Both the position numbers and the translations under genes were made by a program. A stretch of DNA of 28,084 bases from Seminavis robusta (Eukaryota > Bacillariophyta > Bacillariophyceae > Naviculales > Naviculaceae), in assembly GCA_903772945.1 (NCBI GenBank), contig CAICTM010001501.1, forward strand, positions 1-28,084, read 5' to 3'. The notes beneath the pieces are model-generated. The model did no database searches and was not told where the DNA came from. It was given only the letters and a program-made list of their open reading frames with translations. This document shows, in pieces, positions 10,686 through 19,874 of the stretch. Each line of letters begins with the position of its first letter. Positions within the stretch are counted from its first letter, which is position 1.

Positions 10686-10850
10686 GAAAGCAAAATGAAT
10701 AACAATGTCTATAGAAAAGCACACAATTTGGGAGCCTAGATTCGTAGAAGCTGAAAGACCAGAAAAGGTAACGGCCATATCGATCTCTCGGGAAGGATGA
10801 CATGGGAGCTCTGGCCTAGATACTGGTATGGTACGATAGCCTTCCTGAGA

Positions 10851-10890
10851 TAATGGGAATAATCATTCAATAATGGGAATAATCATTCAA
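10851..10890. repeat. Perfect 20-bp direct duplication
   Basis: The 20-mer starting TAATGGGAATAATC occurs twice in immediate succession, 165 bp after the urod stop codon. The second copy ends in AATAAA (10889-10894), which could serve as the poly(A) signal of urod. Confidence 0.8.
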
Positions 10891-11064
10891 TAAAGCTATT
10901 TCGCAGCTTTCCCGGCTTCTTTTGAGATCTTTCTTCCATCGCCCATTTTCCCTTGAGAAAAGGACACCGGAGGTGTAATAGATATACCTGGTACCGGGCG
11001 AGCTGAATTAAAAGATGGGCCGGCATAGTAATATTGTTGAAGTTTGGCTGAAGGTAGTATCATT

Positions 11065-11546
11065 AGATTTTCCGTCTGAGAAAGTGACGTGGTAGCTTAC
11101 GGGAGTTCAGAGGTGTGTGCAACATGCGACGTAAGATTTTTCCGTCTGAGAAAGAGGCGTGGTAGCTTACGGGAGTTCAGAGGTGTGCAACGTGAGACGT
11201 TACATTTTTCCGTCTGAGAAAGAGGCGTGGTAGCTTACGGGAGTTTAGAGGTGTGCAACGTGAGGCGTTAGATTTTTCAACCTGAGAAAGAGGGTAGCTT
11301 ACGGGAGTTTAGAGGTGTGCAACATGAGACGTTAGATTTTTCTGTAGATTTTTCGGTCTGAGAAAGTGGCGTGGTAGCTTACAGGAGTTTAGATGTGTGC
11401 AACGTGAGACGTTAGATTTTTCCATCTGGGAAAGAGGCGTGGTAGCTTACAGGAGTTTAGAGGTGTGCAATGTGAGACGTTAGATTTTTCTGCTCGAGAA
11501 AGAGGCGTGGTAGCTTACGGGAGTTTAGAGGTGTGCAACGTGAGGA
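11065..11546. repeat. Tandem array of about seven 65-70 bp units
   Basis: Each unit begins GATTTTTCCGTCTGAGAAAG, continues through GGTAGCTTACGGGAGT and GAGGTGTGCAACGTGAG, and ends ACGTTA. Units start near 11065, 11135, 11203, 11270, 11335, 11415 and 11482. The fourth has lost a few bases and the fifth has a partial duplication of its start. Copies differ by point changes, so the array is minisatellite-like and not freshly amplified. No open frame runs through it. Confidence 0.9.
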
Positions 11547-11689
11547 AAATATTCAGGATCCGTTGCTATGACTAAGAGAATGTGTAAGAAATTTGGGGGC
11601 CCAAGCTTAAGAGGGGGCTAATGTTTTTAGAAAACTCTAACCCTAAGGATAAACAACCAACCAAAACCAAACCACCACCACAATAAATG

Positions 11690-11800
11690 GGGTCAGAGAT
11701 CACCGGGGTCTGCCCGGTATATTAAACCGGGTCAGAGATCACGGGGGTCTGCCCGGTATATACCGAGTCAGAGATCACCGGGGTCTGCCCAGTATTTTAA
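11690..11800. repeat. Three tandem 36-39 bp units, each with a hairpin
   Basis: Units start at about 11690, 11729 and 11765 and share GTCAGAGATCACCGGGGTCT followed by GCCCGGTATA. Within the first unit ACCGGG and CCCGGT flank five bases and form a perfect stem. The second and third have one mismatch each. The array lies 200-300 bp upstream of the hydrolase ATG. Confidence 0.85.
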
Positions 11801-11995
11801 GTGCCATCTTTCAAAGAACACAAAGAGCTCGAGCTCTGTCCCCATCCTCATCTTAGCTCTCTCTAATCCATAGTAACTCCCACTTCCATAGTTAAGAACA
11901 CAAAGAGAGGAGGGAAGAGGAAGAGCTGAAGGGCTAGTTAAAATAGTGCCCTTCTTCGCTTTTGGCCGGCGTGTAGAGTGTTGAAAGTACAAGGA

Positions 11996-13186
11996 ATGCA
12001 CCCAGCCAAGCCCAGAACAACAGGTATGGGTGGTCAAGGCAGAGCAAAAGCCCTTGGGATGGCAATCCTTGCTTTTGCAATTGTGTGCGCTGTGCTCGCC
12101 ACCAAACCCATGCCGATTGTAACTGCAGAAAGCTTCACCGAACAACGAAGCGGCGATAGCAAGGCAGAATTCGACCTATCGCCAGTCGAAAAGGAAGAAA
12201 CGTCTTCCGTACAAAGGCGAGAGATCGGCGGGGTTTCAGTTTTGATGGAGCGACCAGCGAACCCCAAAGGAATCCTCTTTGTTGCTCATGGTTGTCACCA
12301 CAATGCAGAAGATTGGTGGCCTTCCACACCTGACGTTTGTCCTGAATGCATTGGTCTTCCAGAGGAACTCGCCATTGTGAAAATGGCCTTAGAATTTGAA
12401 TTGGCCGTTGTCGCTGTTTCCAGCGACGATCGTGTGTCCAAATGCTGGTCTGGTACCGATGGCCCCATTGTGGCGAAAGTACTCACGGCACTCGAAGAAG
12501 AAATCTTGGAAACAGATCAAGAATCTAAAGTCCCTATACTGGCGTTTGGGGCTTCTTCAGGAGGTGGTTTTGTAGGACGAAAACTGATCAAAAGCATGCG
12601 CAAACTGGGGCGCGATCTCGATGGTTTTATTGCACAGATTGCTGCACCAGACAGCCGTTCGGAGCTTCCCAAGGAGAGGGGGGAACACCCATTTCCGATC
12701 GCAACCTTCATCACCATGAATCGAGATGTGGGCAGTGACGAGCATGTCCGAGAAATTGTGGAAGGCCTGCAGCAGGAGGGGCACCCCGCTAAGCATACAC
12801 GGCTACCTCCTCTCGCTCTTTCTCACACCTTTTTCCAAGACCGAATTCCTCACTACACATTGGAGCAATCTAAGACCATGACTCAAGCGTTGCGGAAATC
12901 CAACTTTTTGGACGAATCAACGTTTGAGTTAAACAAAGACCCAAGACGCTCAACATGGCGAGACGTCCTCAAAGAACACGTTGCCTGTCCACCCGATTGT
13001 TTGGTGGCTGATCAGTCTCCAGTTTCGGAAGTGATGAATGTAGCGTGGGGGGCACATGAAATGGCTCGTGATGGCGTGAGGGAATCTATTGCTTTCATTC
13101 TGAGGGAGCATGCTCAGCAAGGCACTACACAAGGATCCAGCTCTTTTGGCGGCCTTACGCTACAGTCTGCGAACAACGCTGGATAA
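11996..13186 (+). CDS. Membrane-anchored or secreted alpha/beta hydrolase
   Basis: Single-exon frame of 396 residues from the first ATG; the frame is also open upstream but without an ATG. A short basic N-terminus precedes a hydrophobic segment at about 20-38, acting as signal peptide or signal anchor. The core starts with a beta strand and turn, G-I-L-F-V-A-H-G-C (92-100), which supplies the oxyanion-hole region of alpha/beta hydrolases. The nucleophile elbow is G185-A-S187-S-G189, with Ser187 as the likely nucleophile. Candidate acid and base residues are D243 and H354 (W-G-A-H-E), assigned only by position. Several cysteines (C100, C115, C118, C150, C331, C335) would suit an oxidising, secretory environment. 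The substrate cannot be told: esterase, lipase or peptidase are all possible. It is convergent with the U-box gene 343 bp downstream. Confidence 0.75.
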   Translation: MHPAKPRTTGMGGQGRAKALGMAILAFAIVCAVLATKPMPIVTAESFTEQRSGDSKAEFDLSPVEKEETSSVQRREIGGVSVLMERPANPKGILFVAHGCHHNAEDWWPSTPDVCPECIGLPEELAIVKMALEFELAVVAVSSDDRVSKCWSGTDGPIVAKVLTALEEEILETDQESKVPILAFGASSGGGFVGRKLIKSMRKLGRDLDGFIAQIAAPDSRSELPKERGEHPFPIATFITMNRDVGSDEHVREIVEGLQQEGHPAKHTRLPPLALSHTFFQDRIPHYTLEQSKTMTQALRKSNFLDESTFELNKDPRRSTWRDVLKEHVACPPDCLVADQSPVSEVMNVAWGAHEMARDGVRESIAFILREHAQQGTTQGSSSFGGLTLQSANNAG

Positions 13187-13405
13187 GAATGCCGCTAAAA
13201 CGAAGGAGCAGAACTGCAACATCAAAAGCAGAGTCGACGAATCAATGGTTCGCTTTCGCTTTACAGTGCAGAGAACCCAACCTGATCGAAAGTCGAAAGG
13301 CAGCACTTTTTTGTTTCGGCAACACATAGCTAGCATAATCATCATTCTCAGCTTCCAGCGATAAGATTCTAATAGTTGTTTAGCCCTTCATAATCACTGC
13401 CCTCT
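13187..13405. other. Intergenic spacer between convergent genes
   Basis: No gene is supported. This is the 3' flank of the hydrolase gene; the duplicated U-box gene 3' end follows at 13406. Confidence 0.5.
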
Positions 13406-13647
13406 TCCATCCGCGGTCTGGGAATGAATTGGTTTCAGGTGTTCTTGCCCACCCCAAGATGCATGGATAAACTTCAAAGAAAGTAAGAGGAGGCAAGCTG
13501 ACAGGGACGACGCCTGCAATGAACCTCTTCAATCCGTGGTCTGGGAATTGGTTTCGGGCGTTCTTGTTCTTCCCCAACCCAAGATGAATGGAAAATACAT
13601 CAAGGAAAATAACAGGATGCAAGCGACAGCTACGACGCCAGCAATGA
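13406..13647. repeat. Tandem duplication of the U-box gene 3' end (two copies of about 120 bp)
   Basis: 13527-13647 contains the last coding part of the U-box gene, and 13406-13522 is a diverged second copy placed just beyond its stop. On the minus strand both encode F-I-A-G-V-V at one end and I-L-G-W-x-R-T and P-E-T-N-S at the other. The outer copy has insertions, deletions and substitutions, and is no longer joined in frame to the gene. Confidence 0.85.
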
Positions 13648-14467
13648 AATTGAGAACAAACATACTGCAGGCAATGAGAACTGCAGCATAATAGATACTT
13701 TGCAGCATGATCGCGTCGTGACCAGGACGGTTTCGGATACGCTGCCGTGGTTGCTGTATAGAAAAGCGAGTTTGCACAACAGTTGTTTGTTGATGAGACG
13801 GAGGCACATAGGGCGAGGGTGAAGATATGTCTCTCTTCCAAGCGTTGATTTCTTCACAGTCATCTGAAATCAAACCTTGCTCTGTCTGTTGTTCAATCTC
13901 TTGTATAAGGACAGTGAACAAAGTTGTATTGTCGTATAATTGTTCAACTCTCAACGAATTTCGTGTTATGGGTGAAGCACCATGTTGCTGTATCCATCCT
14001 ATGATTGAATATCTCTCATATGTGTTTCCTTCTGGATCAATCACTGGGTCTCTTATCAAATCCTGGGTGATGGGGCACAGAAACACACCTCGTTCATTGG
14101 TGCTTGGCTGTACTTCTTGCTGTGGATCTGTGTCCAGGCTGAGATATTCCATCAGGGCACGATTTGGATAGTAGTCATAGGCAGAATCGCCATCTCTTTC
14201 TTGCACTGATTCTTTCTCATAAGAAACTCCATCTTTCGGATGAACCACAGCGCACTTGAAGGGCTTCTTGGTAATAGGACAACAAACTGTTTCCTTAATG
14301 GATTTTGTGACTGCTTTCGGGGGCTCGTTTTCAGCTTCGATTTGTCCCCCAACGTTCCCGGATTCGATGTCCCCATCGTCAAGCGTTGTGTCCTCCATTG
14401 TCTCGGTCGCAGTCTCTCCGTCCTTGGGGGTTGATCCCATGGTTCGCTCTATGCTTGTAGTCGTCAT
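13529..14467 (-). CDS. U-box protein with two U-box-like modules and a C-terminal membrane anchor
   Basis: Single-exon frame of 312 residues. An acidic, Thr-rich N-terminus (1-50) is followed by a degenerate U-box at about 60-110 (V-C-C-P-I-T-K-K-P-F, then Y-Y-P-N-R-A-L). A clear U-box lies at about 127-185 (F-L-C-P-I-T-Q-D-L-I-R-D-P-V, G-N-T-Y-E-R, I-I-G-W-I, S-P-I-T-R). U-boxes are RING-like folds that bind E2 enzymes without zinc, so the protein is probably a ubiquitin ligase. Residues 253-296 contain two adjacent hydrophobic segments, suggesting a tail-anchored or hairpin-anchored protein with the U-boxes facing the cytosol, perhaps at the ER. No substrate-binding repeat is seen. The 5' flank carries a CAACA microsatellite. 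The 3' end has been tandemly duplicated. Confidence 0.85.
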   Translation of the reverse strand: MTTTSIERTMGSTPKDGETATETMEDTTLDDGDIESGNVGGQIEAENEPPKAVTKSIKETVCCPITKKPFKCAVVHPKDGVSYEKESVQERDGDSAYDYYPNRALMEYLSLDTDPQQEVQPSTNERGVFLCPITQDLIRDPVIDPEGNTYERYSIIGWIQQHGASPITRNSLRVEQLYDNTTLFTVLIQEIEQQTEQGLISDDCEEINAWKRDISSPSPYVPPSHQQTTVVQTRFSIQQPRQRIRNRPGHDAIMLQSIYYAAVLIACSMFVLNFIAGVVAVACILLFSLMYFPFILGWGRTRTPETNSQTTD

Positions 14468-14481
14468 CGTTGCTATTAGCG

Positions 14482-14514
14482 GTGTTGCGGTGTTGTGTTG
14501 TGTTGTGTTGTGTT
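14482..14514. repeat. TGTTG pentanucleotide microsatellite
   Basis: About five TGTTG-type units just upstream of the minus-strand U-box ATG, so CAACA repeats may fall within that gene's 5' leader. Confidence 0.75.
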
Positions 14515-15380
14515 TCCTCGGGACCCAGCCTTCTATTCTTCTTTCGCGATTAGAATTGACTCGAAAGCAACGACTTGACTTTTAACTTGTGTCCGGAAAC
14601 CTTTTCTTGAGTCGTGAAAAGGCAGTTTCAATATAACCTTTTACGTTTTCAACTACGAGTACACTTTAGTTTACTAGCTAGACTAGCGTATTTAATTGCT
14701 CGTTTCAGAATTTGTAAAAATCTCTAACACAAACCAAAACGTTTTATTTTAAGAAAGGTGGTTTCATTTGAGAAACTATCGGTAGACTATTTTAATAACT
14801 CCTGAGAGCGTTTTCGAAGGAACCTGCAGAGCTGCAAGAGCACTTCAACACTCCGGCAATAGCTACAGCCTGGAGCGTGCCTCAATCCTGCTTTTGGGTA
14901 CGGACTCATTGAAAGGTACCGGCAATGAAAATTTCAAATTGACCCTAGCTAGCCATTATTTCTTTCTATTATCTGTTTGAGATGAGTGTTAAACCTATAG
15001 TTGCCATTTGAAAGTAGAGCATTAATAGAAAATACGGACCATATACCCACAAGTGAAGGTTTTGGCGAGCTTAATGCAAACATTTAACGAAATGACCAAT
15101 TTACTTAAGTGACATGACTGAAAGAATGGGTATACACGACTGAACTGGTGCAGGTTTCAAAATCAAAAATCGCTCCAAAATGCCGTGTTGACAATTGGGG
15201 AGTGCTTGTTCTCCACAGGAAAGTGACAAAATCGCCAAACAAATGTTACAGCCCCATGCAGAACAACAAGGGGAATGAGGCCGTAGCATTTGTTTTTATG
15301 TTTTTACATCTTCTGGTCAATTTATTCCACTCCCCAATTACATTACCACACTCTTTCAATGCGTCGGTAGGATTTAACGG
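14515..15380. other. Gene-poor AT-rich region
   Basis: No supported coding sequence or RNA gene. The right-most bases near 14515 are probably promoter of the U-box gene; beyond that I see only low-information AT-rich DNA. Confidence 0.5.
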
Positions 15381-15491
15381 ATAGAGTTTGAAACTCTACC
15401 CTATAGGAGAGAGTTTTGAAACTCTACCTTAATTCTTTGGTAGAGTTTGAAAGCTGTACCCTATAGGATAGAGTTTGAAACTCTCTCCTAG
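15381..15491. repeat. Four degenerate units carrying the palindrome AGAGTTTGAAACTCT
   Basis: Units of about 27-33 bp start near 15381, 15408, 15441 and 15468. Most carry AGAGTTT and AAACTCT arms around a single base, followed by CCCTATAGG or a variant. Each could form a small hairpin. No coding frame is involved. Confidence 0.8.
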
Positions 15492-17204
15492 TAATTAGGG
15501 TTGAGTTTCTTCCCAAATATCCATCCTTGGCTGACGGAAGTAACCACCACATTCTTCGCTGACAATTACCGTGCAAGTTACGCATTGGATCAGAGAAGTG
15601 ACACCTGGAATGCGATGAGATTATGCCATATGAGCCATAGTATGGGTGCAGCACAGCTGTGCTGGCTCAGTCTGATGGAAACATCGCTGCTGCATCTGTA
15701 CACTCTTTCAGTACAAAGAGCAGTGTCACCATCAGACAAGATAGGAACAGCTGTAGAGGACATAACGTTCCACGACAAGGAAGGATGATTCAGTTCCTCA
15801 GCCATGACCTATCTAGAAAGATAGCTTGGTCTATACCAGCCAAAAGAGATGCATGGATCTGTATCCTGCATGGCTGGATGGAAAAAGTCGCAAAATCAGA
15901 GTTTGTGTTTATGTTATAGATTAATTTAAAAAAAAGTAATGAAGAAATAGTTGACCTGAGAAACAGACCCTACAGCACAAGTAGAGCTTTGCAGTAGACC
16001 GGATTCTGTATGGCCAGTGCCATGGTAATGAGCAATTCGACTGTTCAATCATTGCTTCCACAGTGATTGAATAGCATTGGCTGCCAGCCTTGGGCTGGCC
16101 TTTCCAGTGCCAGTGGAAGGAGATCTCCACCAAACAGAGTTCTCCATCCCAGCTCTTGTGCATCTACAGCTGAGTTCCTCTGGAATTCATAGGAATGAAT
16201 TCCTGAAATAGGAAGAGCCTAGGCAATAAATTCTTGTCCTGATGCACGCAGATGATTTCCCCCTAATGTCTAAAAACCTATCGCAATACAAGGAAGAGAT
16301 CAGAAGGATCGCAACAATGGCAGAGAACCGCATGCGAAACGACTTTGGCTTCCAAGACAAGACCATCACACACACCAAATTGGAAAGTGCAATACACGGC
16401 TCTTAGCCTTATTCGCGACTCAATCCTAGATAGGGTTTGAGTTCAACTTGTGACGTAGTCCCTCACGAATAGTCATTGAGACAGGGTTCTCATGACTGCT
16501 AGTCATACTAGGTTGTCGATGAAACATGGCTCTAGATATTTAGCCTGTGTGGAAAGCTTCCACGCTACTAGACAGCTACTAGCTGAAGTTTCCACGTATT
16601 TCGGAATTGGACCGTGGAGTATGTAGAGTTATTACCATAACCTACGATATCACACTTCGAGGCCTCCCACGGGAGACCAACTTCAATGAGCTTCACAACG
16701 ATCTCTCTTATGGATTAGTTTCCGTAGCTTTCTAATCTCTCTCATAACTTTCATTCTCTCAAACTCAAAACACTCGAAAGATCTTTACACTAGCTTTTAG
16801 CGTAGTGCAAAAGACAACTAAAACTTCCAAAATTCCGGGAAATTGAGAAGAATGGAAAACTACCAGAGAATAGTCCAGATGACTGGCGGAGGTTCTTCTA
16901 AAATAATTAAAGCATCACGTGACTAACTCAACCCTAGCTCATTAACAGATATATCTAAAATGAGCATTAGGATGGCAACCCGGTGAGTGTATGCTTAGTT
17001 GTTCCCTGTTAACACACAACAATCAACCAATTCCACTCCATGTTCTGACATCACAGCATCCCACAATCGCATTCACAACAAGAAACGAAAGTATCATGAC
17101 AATTAACCGTGTGAAGCCAGCACAAATAAGAGATAACAGCTTAGATCCACACATAATATAGAGGGGGACCGAGGTGAGTTCAACCATTATTGCCTCACCT
17201 CGGT
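15492..17204. other. Gene-free region with decayed transposon-like fragments
   Basis: No intact gene. A short plus-strand frame at about 16243-16407 reads M-H-A-D-D-F-P-L followed by a lysine/arginine-rich helix-like stretch and has codon-like order, possibly a remnant of a retroelement protein; it is too short to name. 16546-17018 begins TGTGT and ends ACACA and might be a solo LTR, but no target-site duplication is visible. Confidence 0.35.
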
Positions 17205-17445
17205 TACTAGTTTCACACAGCAAAACGGCCAGTTTCACGCAAGGTTTTACTCGTGAATACTACGGACAGAAAAATAGTTTCACGCACGACTGACCATAGT
17301 TGCACACCTTCCTTGCGTGAAACTATGTCTAGTTTCACGTGGTCATGTGAAACTGCGTGAAACACTGCGTGAAACTAGCGAAACTGCGTGAAACACTGCG
17401 TGAAACTAACCACATGTGCGTGCAACTAGCGGTTAGTTTCACTCA
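17205..17445. repeat. Cluster of TGCGTGAAAC / GTTTCACGCA motifs in both orientations
   Basis: About ten occurrences of GTGAAAC or its complement, most extended to TGCGTGAAAC, lie within 240 bp. Forward copies crowd at 17310-17410 and reverse copies at 17208-17340 and 17432, so long stretches can fold back on each other. No coding frame passes through. Confidence 0.8.
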
Positions 17446-17767
17446 GACTTGGTGATTCGAGTCCCATTTCCGCACCTCCGAGAGCATAAAGTAGGAGCAA
17501 GTGTGCGTCTAGAGGAATGTACCGCGGATCCGCCGCACCTCTGCAGCCTCCTCTTACCTCATTCTTCTTCCAACAGCACAATGACGAGCAATGATAATGG
17601 TCACCTACAGATGGTTACTAGAGCTACACAAGTGCATTGCTCATGTTTTCACTTTTGAGTACCGTAGATCAACTATACCGCTGCGGTCGCACTGGTGCTG
17701 TCCGTTCAGAAGTGGCTTTAGCCGAACAGCCTCGGTTTTCAATAGTAGTCGTAGTAGACTCGACTCC

Positions 17768-18031
17768 GTCCACTACAAGATCCCAACCACTGCACATGCC
17801 ACAAAGGCACCTATCCAAGAAGCATCAACAGCCATGTGAAAACAATTAAACGGTTGAGCACGGCACGGTATGGTAGAAATGGCTGCTTGGCCGCAACCAG
17901 TACATGTATCGAACCACGTCGTTCCTCCGTTGCACTGATGGAAACGTCTTAGTGGACTCCCCTGTCCACTACAAGACACCAACCACTCTGCCACAAACGC
18001 AAGTATCCAAGAAGCATCGGCATCACTGTGA
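17768..18031. repeat. Diverged direct duplication of about 70 bp
   Basis: The segments at 17768-17838 and 17965-18031 both begin GTCCACTACAAGA and share CCAACCACT, GCCACAAA and TATCCAAGAAGCATC. They are separated by 126 bp with no clear gene. Confidence 0.7.
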
Positions 18032-18346
18032 TTTCCCTGAAGAAACTTTTGGATAGCTACTGGGTTCTACTCAGGACTTCATTGCCCACTAGCAAGAACA
18101 ACACTTGTACTCAAAGAAGTCTGTATAGTTCTCCTTCAATTTCGGCACCCAGACGATCAGAAAGGATGCCACAGGAGGCTCACACTGCCTGGGCGATGGA
18201 CCGGATGTTTGTGAATTGTATCAAATCACAATGACTTTGAGACCTTGGACATTACATGGAGGCTGTGCTGGCCTGCGTTTCGGTTGGTTTCTGTTTGAGC
18301 GCTGGTGGTGATACAAGAGACTCATATCATGAGGGACAGAATAAGT

Positions 18347-18516
18347 GTGACTTCCTCTGGAGCGCAACGGCCTTGAGAAAACGCAAAAAAGCCCTGCAAC
18401 AAAAATACGCGGAAGCTATGCCCAAAAATTTTGGAATACTTTGCTGGTTCGAAACTCACACGAGTGGGAACCACAACATGTTTGCAACTTCCTCTGGAGC
18501 ACCACGGCCTTGAGCA
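18347..18516. repeat. Short direct repeat pair
   Basis: ACTTCCTCTGGAGC followed by CACGGCCTTGAG (first copy CAACGGCCTTGAG) occurs near 18350 and again near 18488, just before the 75-bp array. It suggests a repeat block that was duplicated and then diverged. Confidence 0.6.
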
Positions 18517-18550
18517 GATCTCCAAGAATTCCACACTGAAGAGATCCAGA

Positions 18551-18850
18551 ACATGCCCCAATCAGAGAACGTCAGAATCAGGCTTGGAAGACCCAGCAAA
18601 AACAAAAAAATCCAAAACATGTCCCATTCAGTACGTCAGAGTCAGAGCCAGGCATGGAGCAGCACTCCACCAAAGTGGCCCAGCAGAAATGCAAAACATG
18701 TCCCAATCAAAGGATGTCCGAACCAGGCCCGGAGCAGCACTCCACCAAAGTGGCCCAGCAGAAATGCAAACATGTCCCAATTAGAGGATATCAGAACCAG
18801 GCCGGGAGCAGCACTCGCAGAAATGCAAATATGTCCCATTAGAGGATCAT
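18551..18850. repeat. Tandem array of four to five units of 60-79 bp
   Basis: Units begin ACATGTCCCAATCA or variants at 18551, 18617, 18696, 18770 and about 18830. The best-kept units continue through GGAGCAGCACTCCACCAAAG and CAGCAGAAATGCAAA. The two central units are nearly identical; outer ones are truncated or diverged. Open frames here are by-products of the repeat. Confidence 0.85.
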
Positions 18851-19640
18851 CCAAGGAGCAGACCACTACAGCAAATCTCCACACTGGGAATGAAAAACTC
18901 TGCAGAAACGCCCTTTTTGAGTCCGCAGAAACACTTTTTTCCCTGAAGCAGGCTGGCGTGCACTCTGCAGAAGCCCTCGAACTCTGCAGTTCCGAAAGCC
19001 GGCATGGCTTTTTCTGCCGGGAGGTGTTTTTTTTCTGCCGGGAGGGTGTTTGTCTCTGGCAGATGACTTTTTTTCTGCCAAAAGCACCTGAAAACTGCAC
19101 AGAATGGCTTGCAGAGTCGATTCATTGTTTGGCAGAAGGATTTTCTGGAGCAATTATCGTTTGCAGCTTGACAATTACTTAGAGATGGATACCAGGCAGG
19201 CGCGACGAAACTAGCAGCAAATAAATAGCCAGTCTCTTTTTGAAATCTCAAGGCTGCGATGACATCATTGACATTTAATGCCACGGCACACTTTAAACCT
19301 AAGCCCTAACGTCTCTCCTGCAAAACGAGAACCCCCATTAACTGTCTTATTAACCCAGACTCTAAAACGAGACCCCATTATGATGTCGAGGAATACATTA
19401 ACCCACACTCTAAATCAAATTGAATTCGAACCTATTCGATTAAGATCGACTCAGTCCCACCAACACCAGCATATTTCAAAAGCACCAGTCACAGTGATGA
19501 CGTGGACCCTGTTGACTTCGAAGAACATCCTGTCAGGTTCAACTCCCACAAGGAACTGGGAATGAAAGAACTGCCCAAGAGAGTCGTGCTTTCATTCACA
19601 CATCTATAAAACCGTTGCAAAAAAAGAGCAGTTTAGGGGG
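18851..19640. other. Gene-free region left of the LTR element
   Basis: 18890-19090 repeats words such as CTGCAGAAA, TCTGCCGGGAGG and long T-runs without a clear period. A plus-strand stretch at about 19480-19610 reads V-D-F-E-E-H-P-V-R-F-N-S-H-K-E-L and ends in TAA; it looks protein-like but is too short to identify. Confidence 0.4.
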
Positions 19641-19874
19641 TGTTGGAGGTTGTATTACAGACACCTCAATACAAATTAGTCGTTTATCCCAATCTAGTTT
19701 AGAGGGGATATCTATATCCATTCTCTAGTTACATACATGGGGAGTTTAACTGATCTATATGGTCACCCCCTTCACTATATCCTTTGAAGTTGAATCAATC
19801 CCAGAAAACATGGAGAAAGATCACTTCTTGGAAATAGCTTAACAGTAAAACAGTATTTTACCTTTACTAAGCTA
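19641..19874 (+). repeat. 5' LTR
   Basis: Begins TGTTGGAGGTTGTATTACAG and ends CCTTTACTAAGCTA. Differs from the 3' copy by single-base indels near 19660 and 19780-19830 and by TATATGG versus TATTTGG. Confidence 0.85.

Noticed and set aside
9711-10778. Long minus-strand open frame (355 codons) opposite the urod gene
   Set aside because: It is the antisense shadow of a strongly recognisable gene, crosses the urod intron and shows no family motif.
11065-11546. Array with regular spacing that might suggest CRISPR
   Set aside because: The whole unit is repeated head to tail without unique spacers, and the genome is eukaryotic.
11634-11646. CTAACCCTAA telomere-like word
   Set aside because: It occurs once; a telomere or interstitial telomere would show tandem units.
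16546-17018. Possible solo LTR bounded by TGTGT and ACACA
   Set aside because: No target-site duplication and no second copy in the window; short terminal matches arise by chance.
17451-17470. TTCGAGTCCC resembling the T-loop of a tRNA
   Set aside because: The flanking bases do not form the T-stem and no D-arm, anticodon arm or acceptor stem is seen.
18553-19182. 209-codon plus-strand open frame
   Set aside because: It runs through the 75-bp tandem array and T-rich repeats; the repeat unit, not selection, keeps it open.
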